Source: Chitinophaga pinensis
GTDB taxonomy: Bacteria; Bacteroidota; Bacteroidia; Chitinophagales; CAMDFR01
Assembly (NCBI GenBank): GCA_945860705.1
Contig: CAMART010000025.1
Location: 1 to 47,375 of the forward strand
DNA: 47,375 nucleotides
Direction: 5' to 3'
Part shown: positions 1 through 9,357 of the stretch, one piece after another
How the letters are laid out: each line of letters starts with the position of its first letter
How positions within the stretch are numbered: the stretch's first letter is position 1
Notes under the pieces: generated by a model
Database searches by the model: none
Told to the model about the DNA's origin: nothing
The model's input: only the letters and a program-made list of their open reading frames with translations
Program-made: the position numbers and the translations under genes

Positions 1-777
1 AATTATAAAATCATACCAGTACTAAATAATCAAAATGAAATAATTAATGTTGTAAATTTCAGATTGTTAAAATCTTATTTACCTATTGATGCAATTTTAA
101 TGGCTGGAGGAAGAGGAGAAAGATTAAGACCACTAACAGACAATACCCCAAAACCGCTTTTGAAAGTAGGAGATAAACCTATAATAGAACATAATATTGA
201 CAATTTAATAAAATATGGTATTGATGATTTTCATATATCGGTAAAATATCTTGGTGAACAAATAGAATCTTATTTTGGTAATGGCTTGTCTAAAGGAGTA
301 TCTATTGATTATATTTGGGAAGTAGAATCATTAGGAACAATAGGAGCGGTAAGTAAAATAGATAAATTAAATAATGATTACGTACTTGTGTCTAATTCAG
401 ATTTGTTAACAGATTTAAATTATGAAGATTTGTTTTTAGATTTTATAAATAAAAATGCAGACGTAGCTGTTGTTACTATACCATATAATGTAAGTATTCC
501 ATATGCGGTTTTAGAATTAGAAAATAATCAAATAAAAAATTTAAAAGAAAAACCTACTTATACCTACTATTCTAATGGAGGAATTTATTTGATGAAGAAA
601 GAAGTGTTAGAACACATACCTAAAAACACATTTTTTAATGCTACAGATTTATTAGAAAAACTAATTTCGATTAATAAAAAAGTAATATCATATCCACTAA
701 GAGGTTATTGGCTTGATATAGGACAACACGAAGATTATAATAAAGCACAAGAAGATATCAAATATTTAAAATCATGA
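1..777 (+). CDS. CBS-domain sugar nucleotidyltransferase, PtmE/LegD type (5' end outside window)
   Basis: The frame is open from base 1. The first 20 or so codons (NYKIIPVLNNQNEIINVVNF) look like the end of a CBS domain, so the gene starts upstream and the TTG at 64 is probably not its start. The rest is a nucleotidyltransferase: GGRGERL followed by PKPLL (NTP-binding loop and signature), a metal-binding D in SNSDLL, and a C-terminal IGQHEDYNKA. CBS plus nucleotidyltransferase is the architecture of PtmE, which makes the GDP-sugar precursor in Campylobacter legionaminate synthesis. It overlaps the next gene by four bases (ATGA), a CMP-nonulosonate synthetase, which supports that pathway. Substrate is inferred from context; a plain mannose- or glucose-1-phosphate nucleotidyltransferase role remains possible. 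Confidence 0.8.
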   Translation, partial: NYKIIPVLNNQNEIINVVNFRLLKSYLPIDAILMAGGRGERLRPLTDNTPKPLLKVGDKPIIEHNIDNLIKYGIDDFHISVKYLGEQIESYFGNGLSKGVSIDYIWEVESLGTIGAVSKIDKLNNDYVLVSNSDLLTDLNYEDLFLDFINKNADVAVVTIPYNVSIPYAVLELENNQIKNLKEKPTYTYYSNGGIYLMKKEVLEHIPKNTFFNATDLLEKLISINKKVISYPLRGYWLDIGQHEDYNKAQEDIKYLKS

Positions 778-1457
778 AAGTATTAGTTGTAATACCTGCT
801 AGAGGTGGTTCAAAAGGATTGCCTAACAAGAATATTAATCTATTAAATGGTATACCACTTATAACATATACTATTAGATGCGCTAGAGATTTGTTTCATG
901 ATAGTGATATTTGTGTATCTACAGATAGTAATCAAATAATAGAAATAGTGAAAAATGAAAATTTAGATATACCTTTTGTTAGACCATCAGAATTGGCAGA
1001 AGATACTTCTAGTACAAGAGATGTTATTTTACATGCATTATCACATTATGAGTCTATGAACATATTTTATGATACAATAATAATTTTACAACCAACATCA
1101 CCATTAAGAGAGAGCATAGACATAAAAAATGCACTTGAATTATATTATAATAATTTAGATATGGTAGTATCAGTATACGAACCTGATTTGAATCCATATT
1201 ATTCAATTTTTGAAGAAGATGACAAAGGTTATCTAGTTCAGTCAAAACCATCTAGCTATACAAGAAGACAAGATTTGCCTAAAGTTTTTGCATACAATGG
1301 TGCTATTTATGTAATAAATGTAGAGAGTCTAAAAAATAGAGAAATCAATAAATTTGATAAGATTGTAAAATATATAATGCCTCAAGAAAGATCTGTAGAC
1401 ATTGATACTAAATTAGATTGGCAAATTGCTGAATTAATATTAAACAACAAAAATTAG
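774..1457 (+). CDS. CMP-nonulosonate (acylneuraminate) cytidylyltransferase, NeuA/PtmB family
   Basis: A 227-aa protein of the normal length for this family. It activates a sialic-acid-like sugar with CTP to give the CMP-sugar used by glycosyltransferases. Visible motifs are the N-terminal IPARGGSKGLPNKN nucleotide-binding loop, STDS near residue 50, and LQPTSPLRE around residue 105. Its ATG overlaps the stop of the preceding CBS/nucleotidyltransferase gene, so the two are translationally coupled. That pairing (PtmE-type next to PtmB-type) is known from legionaminate loci, so CMP-legionaminate is the favoured product; CMP-Neu5Ac or CMP-pseudaminate cannot be excluded from this gene alone. The synthase and other upstream steps would lie left of the window. 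Confidence 0.9.
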   Translation: MKVLVVIPARGGSKGLPNKNINLLNGIPLITYTIRCARDLFHDSDICVSTDSNQIIEIVKNENLDIPFVRPSELAEDTSSTRDVILHALSHYESMNIFYDTIIILQPTSPLRESIDIKNALELYYNNLDMVVSVYEPDLNPYYSIFEEDDKGYLVQSKPSSYTRRQDLPKVFAYNGAIYVINVESLKNREINKFDKIVKYIMPQERSVDIDTKLDWQIAELILNNKN

Positions 1458-1509
1458 CGATTAAAATTTTAAAAAAACATTAATGTTAATTTGTATTATA
1501 TAAATCTAT

Positions 1510-2940
1510 ATGAATAATAGATCTGAAATTAAAAAAATTATACTTGAAATAGAAAACAAATTTGATGTTAATAATTGGAAAATAAATGAACTACATATAT
1601 GGCCATTAGTTCGTATACGTCTTTATTTGTTATTGGCTCATAATCACAATATAGACGATAAAAAAAATAATATATATCTAGATAAAAATATTGATAACAG
1701 ATTTTTTATAAAAGTAAAATCTTACATAGCTTTAAAATATATTGAATTAAAAAATATGATAAAGTATGTAGTTTGGGTGGGCAAAATACCTCAAACAAAA
1801 AATATATTTACTGATGCAGATGTGTATAGGGTAGATTATAAAAATAAAAGGTATAATCGATTTTTTGATACGTTTGTAGAACAAAATAATATTTATAACG
1901 ATTCCTTATTTTTATTGTTTGACAAAAAGACTAGTAATAATATTTATCATAAAGAAAAAAAGTACATCTACCACATTGCTTTCGAAGGATTTAATTTATT
2001 AAGAAAATATATTAAAGTTGGTGAGCAGTTTTATTTCAAATTAGATAATTATAACAACTTCATATTATATTTAAATAATAATTTATTAACACAAAAATAC
2101 GCTCAATCATTTTCTATAGATAAAGTTAAAGAACAACTAATATCTTTCTATATTAAAAAAGAGTTCTTTAAAAGAATATTTTCTAAAACAAAAGTTAAGA
2201 GATTACATGTTTTATGTTATTATTCACCTGAACCTATGGCAATGATAGTTGCAGCTAACCAATTAGATATATATAATGAAGAGTATCAACATGGGCCACA
2301 AACAACAGAACATTTAGCATATGCAACTTGGACAAAGTTACCTGATGAAGGATATGATATGCTTCCTAGAAACTTTTGGTGCTGGGATGAATCTAGTATG
2401 AAAATAATTGAAAAATGGATATTGTCAAACAAAAAATATTCGGCAAAAAATAGAGGAAATTTGTGGGTTGATTTTTGGAAAAAACAAGAAATCAAATATA
2501 GGTTTGAAAATTTTATACTCTATTCACTACAACCAAATCCATTAAAAATAGAAGACCTTTTTAATGATAAAATCATTAAGGCTATAATTAATAGTAATTA
2601 CCTATGGTTTATTAGGCTACATCCTAATCAAATTAATCAAATAGAAGATTTTAAAAATATAATAAAACAAAATGGAATAGAGCACAAGGTTAATATAGAA
2701 AATGCTACATTTGACCCTCTTCCACAAATACTATCTTCTACAAAATTACATATTACATTTTATTCAGGTACAGCTATAGAAGCTACTTTTTTTAATGTTT
2801 ATACCATATTTTTATCAGATTTAGCTATTAATAATTTTAAAGATATAATTGAAGAAAATAAAGGTGGGTATCTAGATCTAGAAAATGAAAATTTTAATTC
2901 TAACTTGAATAATATTATTAATGAAAAATGTAATAAATAG
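1510..2940 (+). CDS. Uncharacterised GT-B-like protein of the glycan locus
   Basis: 476 aa, not confidently recognised. The C-terminal half has features seen in capsule and teichoic-acid type transferases of GT-B fold: a HG pair in EEYQHGPQTTEH (about residue 260), a RLHPNQ segment (about 372), and TFYSGTAIEATFF (about 420), like the nucleotide-binding end of CDP-glycerol or CMP-sialate transferases. The N-terminal 200 residues are Lys/Asn/Tyr-rich without a clear motif. It directly follows the CMP-nonulosonate synthetase and precedes a run of glycosyltransferases with only three bases to the next gene, so a role as a nonulosonate-transferring enzyme is a reasonable guess but only a guess. 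No signal peptide or membrane segment is evident. Confidence 0.6.
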   Translation: MNNRSEIKKIILEIENKFDVNNWKINELHIWPLVRIRLYLLLAHNHNIDDKKNNIYLDKNIDNRFFIKVKSYIALKYIELKNMIKYVVWVGKIPQTKNIFTDADVYRVDYKNKRYNRFFDTFVEQNNIYNDSLFLLFDKKTSNNIYHKEKKYIYHIAFEGFNLLRKYIKVGEQFYFKLDNYNNFILYLNNNLLTQKYAQSFSIDKVKEQLISFYIKKEFFKRIFSKTKVKRLHVLCYYSPEPMAMIVAANQLDIYNEEYQHGPQTTEHLAYATWTKLPDEGYDMLPRNFWCWDESSMKIIEKWILSNKKYSAKNRGNLWVDFWKKQEIKYRFENFILYSLQPNPLKIEDLFNDKIIKAIINSNYLWFIRLHPNQINQIEDFKNIIKQNGIEHKVNIENATFDPLPQILSSTKLHITFYSGTAIEATFFNVYTIFLSDLAINNFKDIIEENKGGYLDLENENFNSNLNNIINEKCNK

Positions 2941-2943
2941 TAA

Positions 2944-3969
2944 ATGGATATATCAGTAATAATACCTGTATACAATGCATCTGAATTTATTGAAAAAGCT
3001 GTAAACTCTGCATTGTTTTTTAAAGAAGTAAAAGAGGTAGTGATTGTAGAAGATGCTTCTACAGATAATAGCTATGATCTATGTGTAAAATTATGTAACC
3101 TAGATAATAGGGTAAAACTATATCAGCATCCCGATAAAATGAATCATGGCGCTGGAGCTAGTATGGATTATGGTTTAAAATTAGCTACTTGTGAATATCT
3201 ATGCATTCTGGGAGCAGACGATTATTTTTTGCCAAATAGATTTGATGCAGAAAAGAAGATTTTTACAGAAATACCAGATGCAGATGGTGTATATGGTGCA
3301 TTAGGTGTTCATTATTATTCTGAAATAGCAAAGGAACAATTTAAATCTAAATTTAATAATGAAATTACTACAGTAACTAATAGTCTTGAGCCAAATTTAG
3401 TTTTTGATGGACTATTAGGATTGGATAGAAGATGGAAAGGATATTTTTCGTTGGATGCGTTTACTTTTAAAAAAACTGTCCTAGAAAAATTGAGTTATTA
3501 TATAAATCATGATTTAAGATTACATCAAGATACAGAGTTTATACTAAGACTATCATTTTATAATAAATTGTATCCAGGAAATATAGGAGAAGCAATAGCT
3601 ATGAGAGGTGTTCATGAAGATAATAGAATAACTAAAGCAATAAATAATAATATTTTTTATTCTAATCAGCATAAGTTATATATGCATTTAAATAAATGGA
3701 TACAACGTACTGATGCAAAACCATATCAAAAAAAAGCAATAGATTCTTTTTTTAAATCAACTACTATTCCAACAGTTAATAACTATTTATTAAGATGGAT
3801 TTATTTCATTAAAAATGTATTCAGTAATAAATATGTTTTTATTATTGAAAAAAATTATATGAGATATCATAAGTTCTTATTTGGTGAAAATATTATTGGT
3901 AGTGTGATATTAAAGATAAGATATAGGTTATTAAGTTTTTTTAAAGTTTCTCAATTCTTTTATCACTAA
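2944..3969 (+). CDS. Family 2 glycosyltransferase
   Basis: 341 aa. The N-terminal GT-A domain starts with MDISVIIPVYNASEFIEKA, has VEDASTDNS (first Asp motif, about residue 38) and LGADDYFLPNRF (DXD-like motif, about residue 89), which bind the nucleotide sugar and metal. A later W-rich stretch and HQDTEF motif near residue 195 fits the catalytic base region of GT2 enzymes. The C-terminal 70 residues are basic and hydrophobic and may associate with the inner membrane. Three bases separate it from the preceding gene and nine from the next, so it belongs to one operon. Donor and acceptor sugars cannot be read from sequence. Confidence 0.9.
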   Translation: MDISVIIPVYNASEFIEKAVNSALFFKEVKEVVIVEDASTDNSYDLCVKLCNLDNRVKLYQHPDKMNHGAGASMDYGLKLATCEYLCILGADDYFLPNRFDAEKKIFTEIPDADGVYGALGVHYYSEIAKEQFKSKFNNEITTVTNSLEPNLVFDGLLGLDRRWKGYFSLDAFTFKKTVLEKLSYYINHDLRLHQDTEFILRLSFYNKLYPGNIGEAIAMRGVHEDNRITKAINNNIFYSNQHKLYMHLNKWIQRTDAKPYQKKAIDSFFKSTTIPTVNNYLLRWIYFIKNVFSNKYVFIIEKNYMRYHKFLFGENIIGSVILKIRYRLLSFFKVSQFFYH

Positions 3970-3978
3970 GAATAATAT

Positions 3979-5040
3979 ATGGTATCAATAATTATTCCTA
4001 CTTTTAATAGAGAGTCTTTGATTTCAGAAACACTTAATAGTGTTATAAATCAGACTTCTTCAGATTGGGAGTGTATTATTGTAGATGATGGTTCAATAGA
4101 TAACACAATAGATATTATTAGTGAGTTTTGTAAAGAAGATGATAGATTTAAAATTCTGAAAAGAAATAGAGAACCCAAAGGAGCAGCTACGTGCAGAAAT
4201 ATTGGATGGCAAAATTCCAAATACGAATATATAGTTTTTTTAGATTCGGATGATTTAATAGCTCCTTGGTGTATAAAAGAAAGATTAGCTTATATGAGGG
4301 AGAATTCTGAGTTAGATTTTGGATTATTCCCTGCAATAGAATTTAAAAATACAAAAAGTATCTTGAAATATAGATCTTTAGTAGATGTAAATAACCCAAT
4401 ATTAAGTTTTTTAAGTTTTGAAGCTACGTGGCAAACATCTTGTCCTATTTGGAGAAAGTCATTTCTTAAAAAAATAAATGGTTGGAATGAATCTTCAGTA
4501 GCATGGCAAGATGGAGAAGTACATATTAGAGCTTTGTTAAATACAAATAAATTTAAATGGGCTACACAAATACCAGATATATTTATAAGGTTAGATTCAC
4601 AAGCCACAATAACTAGTATAAAAAGTGCTAATAAATATATTAATATATTTAATACATATGAAAACATCTATAATATAATAGAAGATATTCATATGAAAAA
4701 TTATTTTAGAAATTCAATTAAAATATGGTTATTCAATGTAATAGAAATCATTAAAGACAAAGAATTGGAATTATTTATATGTTTATTATCTAGTAAAGAA
4801 TTCAATATCTTATCAACTACTAATATTCTTATGCTAAGATATTATTCAAAAATATATTCTGTTTTCAATAAAATATCTGGATTTCGATTTGTTTTCTATC
4901 AAATAAGGGAAATGCCTATTTTTTTTCCAAAAAGAAAACAATTTTATAGAAATAAACCTGAAGTTTCTAAAAATATTCTAGATATTATAAAGAAAAAATT
5001 ATCGAATTCTTATATGCTAAATAAATTGTATTTATCATAA
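3979..5040 (+). CDS. Family 2 glycosyltransferase
   Basis: 353 aa with a standard GT-A domain: VSIIIPTFNRESLI at the start, VDDGSIDNT near residue 35, RNIGWQNS near 75 and LDSDDLIAPW near 90 (DXD). SVAWQDGEVH at about residue 175 corresponds to the catalytic acid/base segment. The last 130 residues are basic and hydrophobic without a recognised fold. It is the second of two adjacent but clearly different GT2 enzymes, so they probably add different residues of the same repeat unit. The stop is three bases from the next start. Specificity unknown. Confidence 0.9.
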   Translation: MVSIIIPTFNRESLISETLNSVINQTSSDWECIIVDDGSIDNTIDIISEFCKEDDRFKILKRNREPKGAATCRNIGWQNSKYEYIVFLDSDDLIAPWCIKERLAYMRENSELDFGLFPAIEFKNTKSILKYRSLVDVNNPILSFLSFEATWQTSCPIWRKSFLKKINGWNESSVAWQDGEVHIRALLNTNKFKWATQIPDIFIRLDSQATITSIKSANKYINIFNTYENIYNIIEDIHMKNYFRNSIKIWLFNVIEIIKDKELELFICLLSSKEFNILSTTNILMLRYYSKIYSVFNKISGFRFVFYQIREMPIFFPKRKQFYRNKPEVSKNILDIIKKKLSNSYMLNKLYLS

Positions 5041-5043
5041 ATA

Positions 5044-6249
5044 ATGAATAAAATTTATACGTTTTTACTTTTAATTTCAGTTTATTTTATAAAATTTATA
5101 ATTTGGATATTTACAAACACCTATTTTAAAAAAAATAGTAATATAAACAAGAATACTATACTTTTTTTAGAAGATTTCCCAATAGAAAACTCAGGTTATC
5201 AATACAGAGCAGCTAAATGGGCTAATTTATTTCGAGAGAATGGATATATTGTAGATATATTGACAACCAATAAACATATTTCACAATATGATTTTAAATT
5301 GATGAATCATAAATTTTTTCTATTAAGAAATATGTATGTTCGTTTTTTTCATTGTATACAAGCTCGAAAATATTCATTTGTTATAGTAAGGAGAGAGTTG
5401 TTACTTTATAATGATTATGGTAATCTATTCATGGAAAAATTCTTATTAAAGATTAATTCGAATGTCATTCTAGATTTTGATGATGATATATCTGCAGCAA
5501 AAAAAGAACCAAGAACAATAAATTCTTTATTTGGGAAATTAATGCGTGAAAATGGGAATAAATTTAATGATACTTTGAGGCATTATAAAAAATTTATTGT
5601 AGCATCAGCATATTTAAAAAATAAAGTATTGGATGAAAATAAATCAATTTTACCTTCAAATATATTGGTGATACCTACATGTGTAGATTATAACAATTAT
5701 ACACCTAAAAAATATCAAAACAATGTAACTAAATTAGTTTTTGGTTGGATAGGCGGAAATCATAACTATAAACTATTAGATAGTATTATACCTATATTAG
5801 ATACTTTGTCTTATTCATATGATTTTAAATTAGTAGTGATTGGGGGTGATGTATATAAAAAAGATGTAAATTTCGAAATAGAATTTTTTCCTTGGTCACT
5901 AGATACTGAAATAGAAAATTTATATAAAATAGATATAGGATTGATGCCTCTAAATGATGACGATATATCAAAAGGTAAAGGGGGATTTAAACTAATACAA
6001 TATATGGGCTTAGGTATTGTAAGTATAGCAAGTGCAATAACTATTAATAAAGAAATTGTAGATAATAAAGAAAATTCATTTTTAGCAACTGATTTAGATT
6101 CTTGGGAAGAAATTATTACAAATATATTAGAGAATAAATATGATTTAAACAATATGGGTTTTAAAGCTAGGCAAAAAATTTTAGAAAACTACACCTTTGA
6201 AGCTAATAAAAATAGTTATATAAATTTTTTACAACAGAATTTAAACTAG
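5044..6249 (+). CDS. Family 4-like glycosyltransferase with N-terminal hydrophobic segment
   Basis: 401 aa. Residues 5-25 are strongly hydrophobic and could be a membrane anchor. The N-terminal domain has ENSGYQYRAAKWANLF, typical of acceptor-side GT4 domains; LDFDDDI lies near residue 145. The donor domain begins around residue 215 with FGWIGGNHNY and contains PLNDDDISKGKGGFKLIQYM (about 305), which stands where many GT4 enzymes have the E-x7-E motif, with a Lys-rich variant here. The stop codon abuts the next ATG with no spacer (TAGATG). Donor sugar unknown. Confidence 0.82.
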   Translation: MNKIYTFLLLISVYFIKFIIWIFTNTYFKKNSNINKNTILFLEDFPIENSGYQYRAAKWANLFRENGYIVDILTTNKHISQYDFKLMNHKFFLLRNMYVRFFHCIQARKYSFVIVRRELLLYNDYGNLFMEKFLLKINSNVILDFDDDISAAKKEPRTINSLFGKLMRENGNKFNDTLRHYKKFIVASAYLKNKVLDENKSILPSNILVIPTCVDYNNYTPKKYQNNVTKLVFGWIGGNHNYKLLDSIIPILDTLSYSYDFKLVVIGGDVYKKDVNFEIEFFPWSLDTEIENLYKIDIGLMPLNDDDISKGKGGFKLIQYMGLGIVSIASAITINKEIVDNKENSFLATDLDSWEEIITNILENKYDLNNMGFKARQKILENYTFEANKNSYINFLQQNLN

Positions 6250-7422
6250 ATGAATATAATAGTACTACTTGATGGGCCAATAAAAAATGATGGGAGAGTA
6301 CGTAGAGTTATTGAAAGCTTATCAGTAAACAATAAAGTATATCTATACTATATAAACGGAACTAAAGATGATGAAAAATTATTCAATAGCAATTGTACTT
6401 TATTGTCTTTTTCTAAAATAAATAATTGGATTTATAAAAATATATTTTTCAATAAATGTTTTACTTTATTAGAAAAAGAGTTGTTGAAATTTAATCAAAA
6501 AATAGACATTATTTATTGTAATGATTACCCATTGTTAAAAACAGCTGTAAATCTAAAATGTCTTCATCCTGATTCAAAAATATATTACGATTCACATGAA
6601 ATATATATTGAAACAATAAATCAATTTTTTCCAACTACTGGTTGGAAAATGGTTTATGGCCTAATATTGATATTTATAAATAAAAAAATTCACACATATT
6701 TCGAAAGAAAATACATTAAAAATATTCACTTATTTATTACAGTATGTGATAGTCTTAAGAATTATTTTCAAAAAATATATAATATTTCAAATATTATAGT
6801 TGTTAGAAATTGTCCAACAAGTAATATTAAAATAAACAATAAAATTGATTTAAGAAAAGAACTGAGTTTTGCAAATGAAGACTTTATTGTTTTATACCAA
6901 GGAGTTTTAAATAATGGAAGAGGAATAGAAAAATTAATAGAAGCTTCCCTTAGTTTTGAATCACATATAAAATTTGTAATAATTGGAGAAGGTCCAAATT
7001 TTTTACAATATAAACAAATGGTTCAAAGTAGAGATATAAACAATATTTACTTTATTGGAAAAGTGCCTTTTGATATATTGTTAGATTATACAGCTACTGC
7101 AGATTTAGGTTTGTTATTTATTCAATCGATTAATATATCAAAAAGATATGCGTTGCCTAACAAAATATTTGAATATATGTCTGTAGGTTTGCCATATTTA
7201 TCAAATGATCTTCCAGAGTCTGTAAAAATAATCAATGAATGTAATTGTGGGATCATAATTGATGATACTTATCCAATAAATATTGCAATTGAAATTAATA
7301 AATTATCATATAAACGAGATGATATAAAAAAATTAGGAGAAAATGGCAGGAAGTGTTATGAATTAAAATATAATTGGGAGTCAGAAATTAATAAATTATT
7401 ACAAGAAATCAACGATATATAA
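6250..7422 (+). CDS. Family 4 glycosyltransferase
   Basis: 390 aa, GT-B fold. The N-terminal domain starts IIVLLDGPIKNDGRVRR, a pattern common to GT4 enzymes (NDGRVRR loop). YYDSHEIYIET sits near residue 115. The donor domain has VLYQGVLNNGRGIEKLI (about residue 218), IIGEGP (about 245) and a C-terminal nucleotide-sugar site ALPNKIFEYMSVGLPYL (about 300), which is the region of the usual E-x7-E motif. It starts directly at the stop of the preceding gene. A 64-base gap follows before the next annotated start. Specificity is not predictable. Confidence 0.88.
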   Translation: MNIIVLLDGPIKNDGRVRRVIESLSVNNKVYLYYINGTKDDEKLFNSNCTLLSFSKINNWIYKNIFFNKCFTLLEKELLKFNQKIDIIYCNDYPLLKTAVNLKCLHPDSKIYYDSHEIYIETINQFFPTTGWKMVYGLILIFINKKIHTYFERKYIKNIHLFITVCDSLKNYFQKIYNISNIIVVRNCPTSNIKINNKIDLRKELSFANEDFIVLYQGVLNNGRGIEKLIEASLSFESHIKFVIIGEGPNFLQYKQMVQSRDINNIYFIGKVPFDILLDYTATADLGLLFIQSINISKRYALPNKIFEYMSVGLPYLSNDLPESVKIINECNCGIIIDDTYPINIAIEINKLSYKRDDIKKLGENGRKCYELKYNWESEINKLLQEINDI

Positions 7423-7486
7423 AATAGAAACTAAAATAAACATAATAAGTAATACTTCGATAAATAATCCTACTCTAATAGTAAAT

Positions 7487-8365
7487 ATGATTACTTACAA
7501 TCATGAAAAGTATATTAGAAAGGCAATTGATGGAGTGTTGTCACAAAAAACAAATTTTGATTTCTTATTATTAATTGGAGATGATTGTAGTACTGATATT
7601 ACTAGAAATATAGTAATAGAATATCAGAATAAATATCCGGAAAAAATAATTTTAAAACTCCCACATAATAATTTAGGCGTAGTAAAGAATTTTTATACAA
7701 ATAACGATTTAATAAAATCTAAATATGTAGCCTTGTGTGAAGGCGACGATTATTGGACAGATGAAAATAAACTGCAAAAACAAGTTGATTTATTAGAGTC
7801 AAATAATGAATATATAATTTCTGCACATGCAGTAAACATAGTAGATGAAAATTTTAAATTTATAAAAAAATCTACAAATCCTGGAGTATTTGATAGAATA
7901 AACATAATAAAAAAATATCCATTTAATACTCTATCAGTAGTATATAGAAATGAGAGCTTTGCTATGAAAGATTGGTATCTTAGAGCGCTTACAGTAGACT
8001 ATATACTTTTTTTATCATTACTCAAAAATGGTAAAGCTCATATATTACCGGATTTGATGGGAGATCATGTTATACATAAAGGGGGAGTATGGTCTATGAC
8101 TTCAAATAAATATAAAAGCAAAGTGGCTGTTGAAAATTTTACTCTTATTATCGATAATATGGAGATGAATGAAGAAGAAAAAAAAATTATTAACGACAAA
8201 CTTAATATGAGCAAAATTATGTATATGTACTTTGATAATTCTTATAAAAATTTACTGTTTGGGAAAGTACCGTTTAAAATATTTTATAAAAGAAAAATAG
8301 GTGAAATAAAGACTTTTGTTTTTAATGTTTTGCATTATTTTAAAATAAATAAATTTAGTTCTTGA
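7487..8365 (+). CDS. Family 2 glycosyltransferase with a probably incorrect or lost start
   Basis: 292 aa from the ATG at 7487: MITYNHEKYIRKAIDG, then IGDDCSTDIT (about residue 30) and CEGDDYWTDENKLQKQ (about 85), a clear GT-A domain. However, GT2 proteins normally begin about ten residues earlier with a beta strand, and the codons just upstream in the same frame read INNPTLIVN, exactly such a strand. The frame is open back to 7367 but has no ATG, GTG or TTG there. Either translation starts at a non-standard ATT/ATA codon, the start was lost, or a base is wrong. The 3' end overlaps the next gene by four bases (TTGA). Confidence 0.82.
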   Translation: MITYNHEKYIRKAIDGVLSQKTNFDFLLLIGDDCSTDITRNIVIEYQNKYPEKIILKLPHNNLGVVKNFYTNNDLIKSKYVALCEGDDYWTDENKLQKQVDLLESNNEYIISAHAVNIVDENFKFIKKSTNPGVFDRINIIKKYPFNTLSVVYRNESFAMKDWYLRALTVDYILFLSLLKNGKAHILPDLMGDHVIHKGGVWSMTSNKYKSKVAVENFTLIIDNMEMNEEEKKIINDKLNMSKIMYMYFDNSYKNLLFGKVPFKIFYKRKIGEIKTFVFNVLHYFKINKFSS

Positions 8366-9357
8366 GTTATAAAGTTGCTTTATTAATACCTTATTACGGC
8401 AATTGGCCTAATGATTACTTTAATTTGTTTTTAGACTCTTGTAAAAATAATAAGTTATTAGATATCCACTTTATCACAGATCAGAACATAAATAGAACCA
8501 TAGACAACGTCAAAAGTATATATATGTCCATAAATACTATTGAGAGTTTAATATCAGATAAACTAAATATTAATATTTGCTTAAATAATCCCTATAAACT
8601 TTGTGATTTCAAACCAACATATGGTGTTTTGTTTGGAGATTATATAAAGGATTATAAATATTGGGCATATGGAGATATTGATTTAATATTTGGAAATATT
8701 TCAAAATTTATTTCAGAAAAAATACTTTTAGATAATGATATAATTACTTTCAGAACAGATCATATTCATGGCCCATTTACTATAATCAAAAATATTTCTA
8801 GCAATAATGAATTATATAAGAGTGGTGTAAATTATAAAGAGATTTTAAAAAACGACTTATATATGTCTTTTGATGAATTCGGCTCCCAAGGATTTAAAAT
8901 TAATAAAGATCACCCAGATGAAAATATACTAGAAGATAATTTTTCGGCTATTTGTTACAACGCATTTAGAAGAAATGAATTATCACTTTATATGGAGGAC
9001 TTTTCAATTGAAAAAATTATAGATTCTAAAAATGTGTTGATCTATAATGAAGGGGAAATATATGATATAGAGACAAAGAAGGAATATATGTTTTATCATT
9101 GGGTATGGGAAAAAAGAAGTCTATGGTTTAAATACCCAACATGGATAGATAACATACCAAAAAGATATTATATAGCAGATACAGGGTTTTACAATGAGAG
9201 TCAATATAGATTTTATTTTTTTATATCTATAAAAAGAAAGATTGTTGGTACAATAAATTGGTGTTTTTTAAAAACAATAAATTATATAAAAAGATTAATA
9301 GGAAAAAATGTAACAATAGATACATATCCTAGAGTAGGGTTTGTAAAATATATATAA
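8362..9357 (+). CDS. DUF6625-type putative glycosyltransferase
   Basis: 331 aa starting at TTG, in the four-base overlap with the preceding stop. The first residues VALLIPYYGNWPNDYF and the segment CDFKPTYGVLFGDYIKDYKYWAYGDIDLIFG (key parts FKPTYG and YGDIDLIFG, about residues 78-108) match the DUF6625 family found in polysaccharide loci; the GDID motif is a likely DXD metal and nucleotide-sugar site. HWVWEKRS occurs near residue 245. Family members are thought to be glycosyltransferases from context; biochemical proof is lacking as far as I know. The next gene, glf, starts immediately after the stop. Confidence 0.78.
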   Translation: MSYKVALLIPYYGNWPNDYFNLFLDSCKNNKLLDIHFITDQNINRTIDNVKSIYMSINTIESLISDKLNINICLNNPYKLCDFKPTYGVLFGDYIKDYKYWAYGDIDLIFGNISKFISEKILLDNDIITFRTDHIHGPFTIIKNISSNNELYKSGVNYKEILKNDLYMSFDEFGSQGFKINKDHPDENILEDNFSAICYNAFRRNELSLYMEDFSIEKIIDSKNVLIYNEGEIYDIETKKEYMFYHWVWEKRSLWFKYPTWIDNIPKRYYIADTGFYNESQYRFYFFISIKRKIVGTINWCFLKTINYIKRLIGKNVTIDTYPRVGFVKYI

